From Pomacea canaliculata (Eukaryota; Mollusca; Gastropoda; Architaenioglossa; Ampullariidae), in contig NC_037592.1 in assembly GCF_003073045.1 (NCBI RefSeq), positions 6,189,924 through 6,253,923 on the forward strand: a stretch of DNA of 64,000 nt, read 5' to 3'. Position numbers and translations under genes: made by a program. The notes beneath the pieces were generated by a model. It saw nothing but the letters and a program-made list of their open reading frames with translations, did no database searches and had not been told where the DNA came from. The stretch's first letter is position 1. Every line of letters starts with the position of its first letter. This document shows positions 20,401 to 33,190 of the stretch, in pieces.

Positions 20401-22112
20401 TCGAGAATGGAGCAGACGCTAGCAGCGCTGACAATCAAGGGATGTCGGTTTTACACAGATTCCTAACACCATCTCAAATGAAAGGTTCTTCTTGTGAGCT
20501 TTCAGACTGTTGGTTGTTCAATGGTGAGAAAAGATCGCTGGCCCTAGTAAGACTAATGGTTAGTAGAGGTGCCAAAATAAACTCTACAGGTCCGAATGGC
20601 TTGACGCCGGTGTGGCTCGCTGTCATTAAGAGAAAATGGAGCATTGTAGAATTTCTTCTTCTTTGTGAGGCTACAGTCCCAATAAACACACCATACCTTT
20701 TTCATGAACTAGCCAAGGACACTAGCGTAGATGCTGTTTTGGCAACAACAATCACAAGTCAACTGGTCAGGCGTGGCCTTAATATCAACGAGATGACGGG
20801 CGACACGCCGTTGAACCTGGCAGCTAAATATCAAAACTGGAAAGTCGTGCGCGCGTTTCTGGAACATGGGGCTGATGCAAGTATCGTAGATAGCGAGGGA
20901 TTGTTTGTGTGTCACAGACTTCTGATGGACAGTGGTCAGAGTAACTTTTCTGAAGTAAATCACTTTATCTACTTAATGACAAAGAATGGGTTTGATATCA
21001 ACCAGGCAAGTAGAGCTGGACAGAATGCCTTACAGCTAGCGTTACAAAGGGACGAGTGGAAGATCTTTTGGTGTCTGGTCCAGTATGGGGCATCTTACCG
21101 TTTTCTCTTTTGTAGAAAGAAAAACATTTTGGAAAACGTTTTTCAGTGTCCAAGACAAATGATTAAGGCAGATAACGTTAAAAAATTTATGTTATATGTC
21201 ACAGATAAAGACTTGTTTTCCAGAAATGGACAAAACGAAATAGAAATGTTGAAACGCAAAGCACTTATAAAGTGTTTGTCACAGTATAACTGGCCTGTAG
21301 CCACAGTACTTGTCCAGTGTGGAGTAGACATCAGCAGCAGTGTTGAGGGTAAACCTCTGCTTCATTATGTCTTGTTTAAATATGAGCGACAAGATCATGA
21401 GATGTGGCTGTCTTTTCTAGATGCTTTGCTGGCTCGTGGTCTCGATATAAACTGTGAGAATGGAGACGGAAGAACAGTTCTTTTTTATCATGACGTGTAC
21501 TGCAGTGCGGAATGTAGTAACGATGATTTTAACTTGCTTTTCCATGCATTAATCGACAGGGGAGCCAATCCTTTACATACACCTCGTGCGGGAATATCTC
21601 TGTTCAGACACTATTTGAATCTCGAGGATACCGTTGGTATTACCCTTCTCAAACTTCTCGTACAAACTGGTAAGCTAACCATTCAAGCGAGGCTAACAAA
21701 ACCTTTCAAACCGAGGGCTGCAACACGCTCGTCTTGTCAGCAAACAAGTGAGTGTTCCCTTACTAAGATAGCATTTGACACAAAGAAGGTTTTTGCTTTT
21801 AAACTGCTCGTAGAATCTGGTGCGAGTTCCAATAAGGAACTAGTGGAACTCGCAACTCGGACAGAGTCTACTTTGAACAGCAAGACCAGAAAAGATGGAC
21901 GGATGCTGGAGGTGCTGTGCCAGGCTGCTCACCAACCTCGAAGTCTCAAGTCTTTGTGTCGCCTGACTGTCTTGGAGGCTGTTGGCTATGGTCCCCAGCG
22001 GATACACAGATTGATGGCTCTTCCCATTCCTTTGCTGCTTAAGAAGTATTTTCTGTTTAGTGATATAACTCTAGAAGATCAGGATCTCGAAGGTCAAAAA
22101 GAGAAGTTTTGA
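17222..22112 (+). CDS. Giant ankyrin-repeat/SOCS-box protein, copy 2 (one frameshift)
   Basis: The ATG at 17222 has G at -3 and +4 and opens M-E-Q-L-R-E-T, followed by the family's N-terminal module (C-S-G-N-W-T-L-V-K-E-L-L). The first frame closes at 18052; the rest is one base out of phase and runs to TGA at 22110-22112. If one T of the five-T run at 17994-17998 is extra, the text reads T-V-F-H-I-L-A-F, matching S-V-L-H-I-L-A-S of copy 3, so the break is a single-base indel; the joined length would be 1,629 residues. The SOCS box (21936-22059) is the best in the array: P-R-S-L-K-S-L-C-R-L-T-V, then a canonical-looking L-P-I-P and L-K-K-Y. Copy 2 is the most diverged intact-ended member. An assembly error, a polymorphism or a real pseudogene mutation could explain the break; a long open frame of 1,385 codons after it argues for recent origin or error. 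Confidence 0.88.
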
Positions 22113-23280
22113 TTCCAACTTTCAGTAAAACTTAAATGTCATGGCAGTTTACAACAGTGGTATCTACAGGTATACAGTTCATGTTGTATGTAAACCAGGC
22201 GATGACATGATAATTTACTATAATGATATCTTTAGGTCTGTAAAGTTTTAATAATACGACTGCGGTGTCGCTAAATTTTGAAGTTCTTTGGTTGTTTGCC
22301 AAGGGTGTGTGGATATTAGTCGACACGTGTTTGAGTCCCCTTTTCACCAAAATAAGCATGAGTGGTATGGATACATTTATTAATGTTAAACAGTGGAAAA
22401 AAGTAAGGAAAAGTGACAGGTAACGGTTTGCATGGGTTCTCTGGGGTCTTTAGTTGATAAAAAAAAAATCCATCCACCAACTAGACCTATCCGCTATGAT
22501 CTACCTTTGACTGGTTGTCGTTACCTGACGGGTTGATGAAGCAGTTACATAGATGAAACTTCATTTCATTTTTACCGTCAGAAATCCTCGGAGATCTTTG
22601 AATGTCCAACATCGGTCATTAATGAAAGTTTCTGTTAATATAATAATATAACCTTAAAAAAGTTGGTTCCGGGCAAAGATGGTGACACGATGATGTGTCT
22701 GATTTTTCTGTCCTTTTTTTGAGCTTGTTGTTTTAGAGAACTTAGTGTACGCTATTGTACAGTCTTGAAAACTTACTGCGCGTGAAAGCGACTGCTGACT
22801 GTAATTACAATAAACATTTCTCCGACTTCGCCTGACAGCCATCCCCTCTGGCTGCTGGCACCAAGTGGTCAGCCGTACACCACATCACTGTAGACCCAAC
22901 CATCTGGTTTCTCACAGCAGCCTGCTGATCACTGGCCCGAACTCATCACTGAAAACAACAAACATTTACCCGATGTCATCATTTTATAAGCACTAGAGAC
23001 CGGTCAATTTAACTTCAGTACAATGTATCAGGTTTAATAATAGTGACAGGTACCTGCCACTTGAATCGCAGCAGAATTTATCATAATTTCATATTATAAT
23101 CATAATTATATTTAAATTTTTTAAGTTAAGCTTAGGAACCTGTCAGGTTGTTGTCAGTATAATGTATCAAATGTAATAATTGCTTTCTATTCTCTTAGAT
23201 TATGTCACAATAACTATATGTGTGCTTTGTCTCAGAAAAAAAACATGTAAGGGAAATATATCATTTGAATATTCATGCAT
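22113..23280. other. Intergenic spacer after copy 2
   Basis: No gene, clear repeat or poly-A signal stands out. It ends where the segmental duplication begins. Confidence 0.5.
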
Positions 23281-23775
23281 GGATACAGACGAATCACACC
23301 TACAGCTTATGGTGTTCAGATATTCACAAAATAATCATACAGAATTGAGTCTTTTCTTGATTTCATGATTTCCAAAGGACTTGACACCAATGTAAAAGTT
23401 GATGACTTATCTAATGTATTTTCCGCCAATACTGCCTCACAAGGAATGTTGTTTCACAAAGCAAACTTGAAAAGCTTACATGTGGAAATTACAGTTCCAA
23501 TTGTTTATTTCATATATTTGTGGAAAGAGGAGCTGATCCTCTTCTCGTAGACTCGAGGACTAAAGCTACAAAGGAAAGTCGTGGACTTCAGTAAACAGCG
23601 TACACTGAATGCTCTGAAAAAACTTTTTCGCATTTTAGTGGGCTGACCTCGCATCACCAAAGGTTCAGGAATGTTTTACAATCATAGTGTTTTCTGAACA
23701 AACAACTTAGCCAGCAGAAAAAGTGATAAAAAGGAGAAAAATATATGTGGCCTTAAATTACAAACTAAAGCCTTA
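23281..23775 (+). pseudogene. C-terminal relic of an ankyrin/SOCS family gene (left)
   Basis: Translation in shifting frames gives Q-L-M-V-F-R-Y-S-Q-N, F-M-I-S-K-G-L-D-T-N, L-F-H-K-A-N-L-K-S-L, E-R-G-A-D-P-L-like and finally P-A-E-K-V-I-K, the same order as copy 4 residues around M-M-S-R-Y-S-Q-N to P-T-E-K-M-I-E. Frames are broken several times by indels and stops, and the SOCS box itself is not found. It starts abruptly at the edge of the segmental duplication. Confidence 0.8.
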
Positions 23776-26700
23776 ACATGAGCGTGATCCTCTCGGTTTT
23801 CCTGCAGACAGACCTATTCAGCCCAAGAAACAAGCTTTCTCCTAGCTAAGTGGTTTTAGGAAAATATATTGATTTTCTTTTTAGTTTTTTCTAGAAATGT
23901 AGTATAGTGGTAATATTGCCTTACAGAAAAGAAATTCTTTTGCAAAAAAGCTACCACATATGTATCAAAAACAAATGTTTATATACTGCTTCATTTTTTT
24001 ATCATATCCTATGGAATTTTAACTCATTCACAAAATTATTTTCAAATGTCTTGGCTACGCTCAATACTCATTAGATTGGATTCAGAGCTAACAAATGAAT
24101 TCCATTTGCTTTGTATAATCCTTTGAACATCAGAACTGTTTTCTTTTTCTTCGTTGGGGCACAAGGCAGGAGCGATGGATGGATGAATGTCACAAAAAGA
24201 AGGCTTATATATTGAATACTATAATGTCTATATATATATATCTGGTTAGCCATAATGACTATTCGGTAGTCACTGTGACTGAATATGTAAACTATGATGG
24301 ATTTTTTTGAAATTCCTGGGTGGGAAAATAGCAGGGCGACAGTTGTGTGCATAGAGTGATATATCTGATTTTTGCAGCTTGTCTAAGCAATGTCAGTGAG
24401 CTCTACAGAACTGCATGTACATCAAGTTTCAAAAACAAAAGAACCAACAGCTTATCAATAGTTAATGTGCCTTATTTTGCCTTGTTTTCCTGCAAACATG
24501 TATAATCTATATCAATGAACTTCCTTGTGTCTGTGGTTGTATTTATTGACAAGTAACACTTATTCATATAGTCTTTAATATTGCAATCAGAATACTTCTT
24601 GTTGAATTCTTTCTTGGTACTGACATGTCAACAAACCCCTTTGACCAGGATTGTAAAGAGTACGAGGAATATTGTTTTTCTTTAATGGAGGACTAGTGCT
24701 TATCTCTGGTTATTAAAAAGAATTTTGTGATCTTCATTTAATAATTAGATAAAAATCTTGAGTTTAAATACTCTGGCACTTACTTACTTTTATTTAATTT
24801 TTAGCTGTTTTTCAACCCAATGGCTACCAACATATTCTTTATTAATAATAATTGAAGATTTATATAGTGCATATTAACACAGAGTATTAGGAGGAAAATA
24901 AACAGACACTGCTTACTTATCTGCACCACAGATGTGAAACTGCAGCAACAACTCACGAGACACTTTTATCTTTCATCTAAGATGTATGCATTCAGGATAT
25001 AAATGTGTTTTTCTAGAACATACAATGTTGTTTATTTTTAGCAGTTTAGGTTAATTTTTTATTAATTTTCTACATTAAGAAAATTGTTTTGTATTTTTCT
25101 TTTAAAAATTCATTTTAGACATGATCTCTCATGTTTAAGATACACCTTTTAACTATATTTTATAACAATTCTTATCAATGTTTGCATTTTTTTTATGTTA
25201 GGGGAGTGAGAAAGAGGGTGTATGTCTGAGTCTGAGTGCATGTGCAAGTCGCCTTTTCATCTGTATTTGTCCATACCGTTAAGTTGCTTTTTTGTCCTGC
25301 TTCAAAGAGTTGACCTAAAGATAATAACTTTTGTTATAGATTTAACTAGTGTGCTATTGCTAACACAAATATATTGATCAGCTTACTGCAAGATGTTTCG
25401 CTTCTAGAAAAACAGGAAACTGTAAACATTTCATTGTTATAATTTAATGTATTTTATCATATTAGACTTCTGATTTGGGATGTTCAAGAAAGATTCTCTT
25501 ATTGACGCTATGTTTCCTTCATTACTCTGTCATATAGTTTTTGCACAGGAATCTTTCATGAGCTTTCCTAACAAACTTCTTTGTCCAGGATTGTAAAATG
25601 TACGTGGAATATTAGTTTTAAATATATTTTGAGGGAATAATCTATGAGGATTTATTTTTTAAGTGTATGTTGATCTAAAATTTTATGTTGATTTTACAAA
25701 ATTTATCATAAGCACTTTGTTGTTTTATAAGCATTATATGTAACCTCATTTCTCACTGATGTGATTCAGTGGACTGTGAAGAACAAATATGCAACAGAAT
25801 TCTAACATTATAAATATCAACTGAAAGCCTGCTTTGACATCTAACATCATACATACATATAGCATAGAATTGTAATACATGTGTAAATAATGTAAATAAA
25901 TCCAATTTAAATTACATACTTCTTTGTCGCTGTGAAAGAGACAGCACAAATACTTGTGCACTGCATGTTTGTCCTTGTTGAATGAAAGAAATTAACACAG
26001 ATCCTGGGCGAACAATACCAGTATCATCCAGTGCATACTAGAGGCAGTTGTGAAACACAGAGTACACATGACACGACTGAGAAGTCATCTGATCCCAGAA
26101 TTGAACATCACATCAAAGAGAACACTTTAGGTTTCCTATGGACTCCAAGGTTGGCTGTCGACACGTGTAGCACATGGAAAGAAAATAACACAAGAGGAAT
26201 TAGATTCTACAGCCAGAATAAGAGAAGAGTGGTTTGGTATACATGATAAAAAGAATAAGATTAGTACCAAACCTTGGAGAACTCCAGAGTAAATGGGGAC
26301 TGGTGCATGACAGCCATCTACTATGTTGAGCCCTGACAGAAATCGAGCTAGTGATACCATAAAAAGTCTCAATGATGGTGGTGCAATCAGTTGTGTCAAA
26401 AGCAGCAAAAAGGAGGGAAATGGCAAGTGCAAGTACGTTTGTGTCTAGGGTAGGCTTTTTTAAAACAGAGGTTTCACTAAAGCTGTTTTGAAAACATATT
26501 ACTTCAATCCGCTCTTTCAAATCCACCAATTTATACAGAGAAAAGACTCTTTCACAACAGAATGGATGCAACTTCCTCAGGGATTTCGTATGAAACAGCA
26601 AGTGAAAAAAAAATATTATGACACAGCTTAAGCTGAGGAACTTCTTCTTTGTCATGGACACAATGAGTGTAATCATCCCAGCTAAAATATCACTGTAATG

Positions 26701-28396
26701 GTACTACTTTCGAATAAAACGCAGTTTGCTAGCTTCAAGCTTATTTATTACTTTTGGACTGTCCTGCAGATTTCTAATTTTATTATTTTTCTTTACTTTG
26801 ATTTTTTGGGGGTATTTGATGTCTGGATTCCCACTATCATTTCCACTATAGTATCCCCTGAAGAACTATGCAGGCAAAGATAAAATAATTTTATTTCATA
26901 CATCACTATAGTAAATAAACATTCTGTCGTGTTCAGAGTGCTGAAACAAACAGAATAACCGTTCCTGGAACTAATTTAAACGTTCATGGTCAATCAGCCT
27001 GCACTTACTATCAGGATGCCACTGAAAGCAAATACCGCAAGGAAGAGCTTAACTCTATCTGCTTGTGATCCCAACAGAATCCATAAAAACGTGCTTGCGC
27101 ACACACATATGAACATGAGTACAGTCTGCTCGCGTCTTTCGAAACAGGGGCGTAATGGAGACACACATTTGACTTCAGAGTTCTCTACACAAATTCAGAG
27201 TTATCTCTTATCTGACTAGAGTTATCTCTAAGGTCCTTGAACTATGAAACTTGAACTTCCGCGCCACTCTATAGGTATCTGCCAGAAATCTTTATTTTAT
27301 TTCTTTAGTTGTTTGTATTAATTACAGGTATCACGCCTAGCATGGTAAATTTATATCTTTGTTATTTATCAGTTTCTAAAGAATCAAGATTATTTTTCTT
27401 TGAGACATACGTTTCGCACGCTGCTGATTACATGGGACCGTAATTGGCGTGTTTTTTCTTTAACTTTTGTTACCTTTAACTTATTTTTTAAAATTCAGTT
27501 TAACACATGCGTGTGTGTGTATGTGTCTGGTGTTGTTCACATTCTCTGCATTGATCTTTCAAATGTTCTTTTTATTCGACGTTTATAATTATCCGTTCAG
27601 CTAATTGTGACCTTTTAGCGAAATCAGTTACATAGCCGTATGGAAAATCACATGAATTTCTAAAAAAATTGTACGTATTGTAAGAATTTCAAGAAATACG
27701 GCCTTATCCAACAGTATCAAGTAATCATAACCAAAAGCAACATCTGCTCTGCTTCTGTAAATAGTTCCACTTTAAAAATACCCTGTATTTAATATGCTCA
27801 GCCTTGGGTCGTAATACATCCTTGAAAGAAGACAGCATGTAAAATACGAAAGTATTCAAAAGATCCATACCTGTATCGTATAACTTATAAAAGGAGCACC
27901 CATGGACCAAATGCAGATCATAAGTATACAGATTAACCCCAACGTTTGTGACTTATTTGCATTAAGAGCAGCTTTAAGCTGTTTTCAGTCCACAACTACA
28001 TCGAAATATGTGTTCTCTCGAATCTCTGGCTTCTACAGATATGTCACAGACATCTGTTGCTGCTATTTCCATTAAAGCCACATTAATACACCTTTTTTGG
28101 ACACCCTAACTAAAGAATTTAAGTTGTATTTTATATTCCAAGATTTGTTTTTGTTTTTGTTTTTGTCAGAACTGATTTAGCAGAATGAAAGAATGGAGTG
28201 ATTTTTCTATAAAAAGTTATTCTTGGTAAGCATCTTTTGTGTTAATTTAAATATATGGTTATCTTAACCAAGTACAGATGTCTGCTTCAGCAATATGACT
28301 ATTTAGTGCAGTGGTATTTTAGAATACTGCTCATTAGTACTGAAAAATTAAAAATGTATTTACTGTAATAATAACTATTTTTTAAATTTTATAATC
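23776..28396. other. Spacer within left segmental duplication
   Basis: AT-rich and non-coding apart from the CR1-like remnant at 26239-26496. A motif around 24630-24673 (CAGGATTGTAAAG, then GAGGAATATTG) recurs diverged at 25569-25614, so the spacer contains an older internal repeat. It probably includes promoter, leader exon and intron of copy 3, but no donor could be pinned down. Confidence 0.5.
26239..26496 (-). mobile_element. CR1-like LINE fragment (left copy)
   Basis: On the minus strand, in several frames, it encodes K-P-T-L-D-T-N-V-L, L-F-A-A-F-D-T-T-D, F-Y-G-I-T, G-V-L-Q-G-L-V-L and M-Y-T-K-P-L-F. These follow the CR1-clade reverse-transcriptase order (KPSLDPNVL, LDLSAAFDTVDH, TFGITG, GVPQGSVLGP, YTKPL). 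It lacks 90 bp present in the right duplicate. Heavily decayed, with both ends missing. Confidence 0.75.
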
Positions 28397-28398
28397 AG
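28397..28398 (+). other. Candidate 3' splice site before copy 3
   Basis: T-rich tract ending ATAATCAG, 22 nt before the ATG; exactly conserved at 62002-62003 before copy 6. Confidence 0.5.
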
Positions 28399-28420
28399 AA
28401 GGAAGCAACAGCCTTGAGAT

Positions 28421-31400
28421 ATGGAAGTGGACCAAAAGCAAGAAACGTCAGTAATGGCCATGGATATCGATCCAGAACCTTGGGAGTCTACTGACCATGT
28501 TTTAAGCCCGCAGAGACTTCACTTTAAAGAGACCTCACCGCTGAGTGCAAAGGCAACAGAACTTAAGGCAGCTGCTGCATGTGGCAACTGGAGTCTTGTC
28601 CACAACTTGCTGAGTTCCAGCAGCATCACCAGATGTGACATAGAGCGGAGCTCTCTGTTCCATACCCTGGCAGCAGCACCAGAAGTCAGTCTGCCATTTG
28701 CACAAGATATACTGACGAAAATATTGATACACAAAATCGACATCAATCTGGTGGACAAAAACAAAAACACAGCTATCATGCTTGCTGCTAGATGTGACAA
28801 CACAAAGATGGTGATAGAACTTTTATCCAGACAGGCAGCTTTACCACAGGATGAAACACATGTGTGTTCTTTCTTGCAGACTCTGACAAAAACTTGGAAA
28901 CAAGAAGAGGCACGCTATATGCATGTGGTTGTTGTAAAACTGTTATGGGACAGACTAAAAGACAGAGTTCTATATAGTTGTCAGAAACTACTTCATGGGA
29001 CACTGGTCCAGCTGGCAGTGACATTTCATGTGTCTCTTGTTCGTGAGATGTTTTTAACAAAACTACAACTGAACACTCTGGACAGTGAGGGAATGGCTGT
29101 ATTACACAGATTGGCCATGTTTGATAGCGATAACCATGTTCATCTTCTTCACTTTCTAATCAACAAAGGAGCAAACATCCACCTACAGAACACTACAGGG
29201 GACACAGCTTTGCATGTTGCAGCAAAACAGAAAAACTGGATGATGATGGGAGCTTTGTTAAGAAGACAGGCTACCACTGATGTGGCTGATTGCGATCAGC
29301 GCTCTGTGTTACACATTCTTGCTTCTCACACTGATCCTGAATGCTTTTCTGAAATTGACCAAATACTTACATTGTTGATTTGTAACAATAATGACCTCAA
29401 CAAAAAAGACGGTCATGGTAATACAGCCTTACATCTGGCAGCACTTGCCGGTAACATAACATTTATGAAGAAATTATTAGATGGTGGTGCTTGTGCTGAT
29501 TGTGTTAATGACGAACAAAAGACAGTGTTGCACATGATAGCTATGACCAAAAGCAAAATCTTTTCAACGTTTGATTCGTGCATGTGCATTCTCATGTGGA
29601 TTTTAAAAAGAGGGGCAGATGTTGACAAAGTAGATAGTGAGGGTAACTCAGTTGTGCACATTGCTGCCAAACATGAAAACTGGGTTCTGGTGGAATTTTT
29701 GTTGAAATATGTAGACAATACTACTCAGCCTGACAGCGAAGGCTTCAACATTTTGCACAGATTTGCAATGAAGAAGCCATTTGCCAGGATGAATGTATTG
29801 TTTTACAAGCTGTCTCAGAAGGTCGCTGATATAAATGCAAGAAGTTGGACTGGTGATACAGCAATAGACCTAGCTGTTAAGGGTCAAAACTGGGGGCTTG
29901 TGAAGCTGTTAGTAGAAGAAGGTGCTACTTGCTATGAGATAGATGATGAAGGATATGATGTTCTTGAACAATTTGCAATGGCAGAAAATACACAAGATTT
30001 TTTCTTTCCCTTTTTTCTAGAAAAGAGCATTAACTATAACACCCAGTCTTTGGTTGGAGACACAGCATTGCATCTGACAGCGAGATATGGTAAGCACTCT
30101 GAAGTTGAGCGCATTGTAAAACATGTAGAAAACATTGATGAGGTAGATTCTGAGGGTTTGACAGTTATTCAGAGATTAGTTATGAAAGCCACTGACATGT
30201 ATTCTACGCATCATTTTTTGATCCATCATCTTCTTGAACGTGGTGCTGATTATACCCGTTGCGATCCAAATGGTGACACTGTGCTGCACCTGGCTACCAG
30301 GAATGGCCACTGGGAGGTTGTCAAATGCCTGGTGGAGCTTGGAGTAAGAACAGACACGCTTGACAGTGAGGGATTTTCAATTCTTCACAGAGCAGCATTG
30401 GCAGGCAAGGATTCTTACTCACGGAATATTATTAATATTAAAAAGCTTTTGCAATGTGGTGCATGCATGAAACAAAAGGATCTTCAGGGGAACACACCCC
30501 TCCATCTTGCTGTCCAACATCAGAACTGGGCTGTGGCTAGAGAGCTCGTTCAGTGTGGGGCAGAAGTCAATGACCTTGATCTTGAAGGGTACACCATCCT
30601 TCAGAGACTGGCACAGATGAAAGATGCTTGCTTGTCGCTGGCTCAGCTTCTGCTCGAAAAAGGAGCTAGATGTGATATAGTATCATACCAGGGTGACACC
30701 ATTTGTGATATTATTGCTGACAGTGAAAACTGGAACATGATGAAGTGTTTACTTAAGCACAGTACACCTGCATTTAAAGAATATGAATACAAATATCTTT
30801 TGCACTGTTTGGCTTCTAGCTCCCATGGAGATATGCACACTGATGTCTGTGACCTCCTGATTGAGAAAGGATTGTCTGTTGATGCTGAAGATCATGATGG
30901 TAACACGCCACTTCACCTCACAGCCAAGGCAGGCAACTGGAAATTGATGGAACACTTAATGCAAAAAGGTGCAAGTGGCAGAACGTTAGACAGTTCAGGA
31001 ATTTCTATATTGCACAGATTTGTTACTGATGTGACTAGGGATGTGTTGGGTCATGAAGAATACCAACATACTCTATATCTGATCCTCTCATCTGGTGTCA
31101 ACGTAAATGCCAACAGATCCTCAGGGTAACACGGCATTACAAATTGCAGCAAAACGTAAACTGATTGACGTTGTAGACTGTCTTATGGATAAAGCTGAAA
31201 ATCCAAATGCTAAAGACAGTGATGGCTTTACTCTCTTGCTGAGATTATCACAGATGCCCTCTAAAAGTTGCCTTTCCCATTGTTATCACCTGGAGAAGAA
31301 AGGTGTTGACATCAACACCTGCTCAACTAATGGGGAATTAGCTCTTCACCTTGCAGTCAAAAGCAACAACTGGCCTGTGGTAGAGTTTCTGCTGAACAGA

Positions 31401-33118
31401 GGTGCACAGTTTAATGTGCAGGATTTGGAACATTTGTATACCACTCATAGACTAATAAAATGTTCCACTTCGGCCTATCGTGGTAGCGATGAACTCAGAT
31501 TGATGACACTGTTGACAAACATGGGACTCTCCATTGCTATGCCAGATTCATGTGGAAGGACACCAGCAGAGCTCGCATTCAAATATAAGAAATGGAAACT
31601 TTTGAAATACCTCTTAGAATTGGGAGCACAATTAAATCCCACTCCTAGAAAAGGAAACTCACTTTTCCATGAACTTGCTAAACATGAATTCGTCGAAAAG
31701 GAGGCAGCAGAAGTTACACATCTCATTGTTAACCATGTTTCAGGCATCAACCTAAAAAACAATGCTGGTGATACCCTGTCCATGTGGCTCTCAATGAAGA
31801 CAACTGGGACGTTGTAAAAGCCTTTGTGGAACATGGGGCTGACCCAAACATACTTGACAGGAAAGGACAGTGTCTCCTTCACAAATTTGTTAGAAATCTT
31901 AATCAGAAAAATAGTGTTCCCCTTGTAAAGGCTCTAGTGAAGCATGGTGCAGAGATAAATTGGAGAGGACCCAATGGTAAGACCGCTTTGCAATTAGCAG
32001 CTAGTAACAGTGAGTGGGAAATGGTTGTAGCCCTCGTTGAATTAGGTGCTGACTGCATACTCACTCCTAAGGAAAAGCTGTCTGTTTTTGAAAATCTTCA
32101 TTGCCTAACATGGAGAGATGAGAAAAAGTTGAAAGTTTTCATAAATTACATCACAAAAAATGTATCAGAATCTGACGAAAATAATAGATTTAAAAAAATA
32201 TATAGACGTTACCAAAACCCTTTGCTGAAAAAAAGTGTAAAGAAGTGCAACTGGATGATGGCAAAGGCCTTGGTGGAATGTGGAGCAAAAGTGAGTCTGA
32301 TTCTTGAAAATAAAGCACTCTTACAGCTAATCATGTCCAAATCTTCGATTAGTAAGCACACACCCTGGACACAGTTTTTTGATTTGTTGATTTCTAAAGG
32401 GCTTGACATCAACACCAGACTTGAGAATCAATCCCCAGTTCTTTTCAGTGATGAAGTCATCGTAAGTTTAATTCATGAAGAAGACGTCTCCAGATGTTTG
32501 TTTTGTGCATGGGTCAAGAGGGGAGCTAACCCTTTAATTCCGAACTGTGATGGATTTACACCGCTCAATATAGTTATGAACTTATATAGGCACGGTGCAC
32601 GGAATGCTCTCATAAAACTCCTCCCAATGGGGGTGACAACTCATCAACCGAAGTTTACAGAAGCCATTTTGCAATCTAAAAGATTCACTTCTAACTATGT
32701 TGCCTCACCAACAGAAAGTGCAATACATGACTATAATATTTGTGCCCTCAAAATGTTGATTGGATCTGGTGCAAGTTCAAATGCAGAGTTATTTCGCCTG
32801 AACACAAAATATCAAGTGAAGCTGGCTGAACAGGCAGATGAAAATGAGGATGTTAGAGAGCTTCTGGAAGTCTTAGACCAGGCTGCCAGTCAACCTCCTT
32901 CACTCACCTCACTGTGTCGTTTGACTGTCTCTCATTTGCTTGGTTGTGGGCCTTGCAGGCCAGACAAAATCAAGCACTTGAAAATTCCTTCTTCATTGAA
33001 AAGTCTTATCTCTTTTTCTGATTTACTGTTACCAGAGTTTCTGTCACAAAAACATGAAGATGTTCATTCTGGTTTATCAGAAGACAGTAATGACTTCAGT
33101 AGCAATAGTGATTATTAA
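28421..33118 (+). CDS. Giant ankyrin-repeat/SOCS-box protein, copy 3 (two offsetting frameshifts)
   Basis: The ATG at 28421 (G at -3, G at +4) opens M-E-V-D-Q-K-Q, then the N-terminal family region from K-A-A-A-A-C-G-N-W-S-L-V. The frame changes by one base near 31110-31111 (one C too many compared with paralogues, leading at once to TAA at 31127) and returns to the original frame at 31774-31776, where three Cs stand for four in copy 4. Joined, it would be 1,565 residues. Beyond the breaks the ankyrin modules remain intact. The SOCS box at 32894-33016 reads P-P-S-L-T-S-L-C-R-L-T-V, then L-K-I-P-S-S-L-K-S-L-I, a weakened Cul5 box. The stop at 33116 is followed by 23 more in-frame codons of acidic/serine tail. 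It is duplicated in copy 6, which is cut by the window before the break points, so the partner cannot show whether the breaks are shared. Confidence 0.88.
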
Positions 33119-33190
33119 GATGAAATGTTTGATGACTCTGACTCAGAGATTTGGTCATCATCATCATCATCATGTGATGATGATTACTAA
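33119..33190 (+). other. In-frame acidic/serine extension after the copy 3 stop
   Basis: Directly after TAA the same frame continues D-E-M-F-D-D-S-D-S-E-I-W, six serines, C-D-D-D-Y and TAA. It resembles the tail of copy 1 (D-D, five serines, G-D-K-Y-Y). Either the TAA at 33116 is a late nonsense change that shortened the tail, or the tail was duplicated. The serine run is a TCA microsatellite. Confidence 0.5.

Larger units (their letters stand above)
23281..30395 (+). repeat. Segmental duplication, left copy
   Basis: From GGATACAGAC at 23281 onward this block matches 56757-64000 in order and orientation: family C-terminal relic, long spacer with CR1-like fragment, splice acceptor and the start of a giant ankyrin gene. 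The offset drifts from 33,476 at the left edge to 33,605 at the ATG because of small indels and one 90-bp difference. Coding parts look about 97-98% identical by eye, spacer somewhat less. The right edge given here is only where the window ends for the partner copy. Confidence 0.92.

Noticed and set aside
17955-22112. A second gene overlapping the first part of copy 2
   Set aside because: Its first codons are only the shifted frame; ankyrin repeats continue across the break.
23365-23550. A small intact gene
   Set aside because: It is one open stretch of the decayed C-terminal relic, repeated at 56843-57028.
31107-31817. A separate 236-codon gene
   Set aside because: It is the out-of-phase middle part of copy 3, aligning continuously with paralogues.
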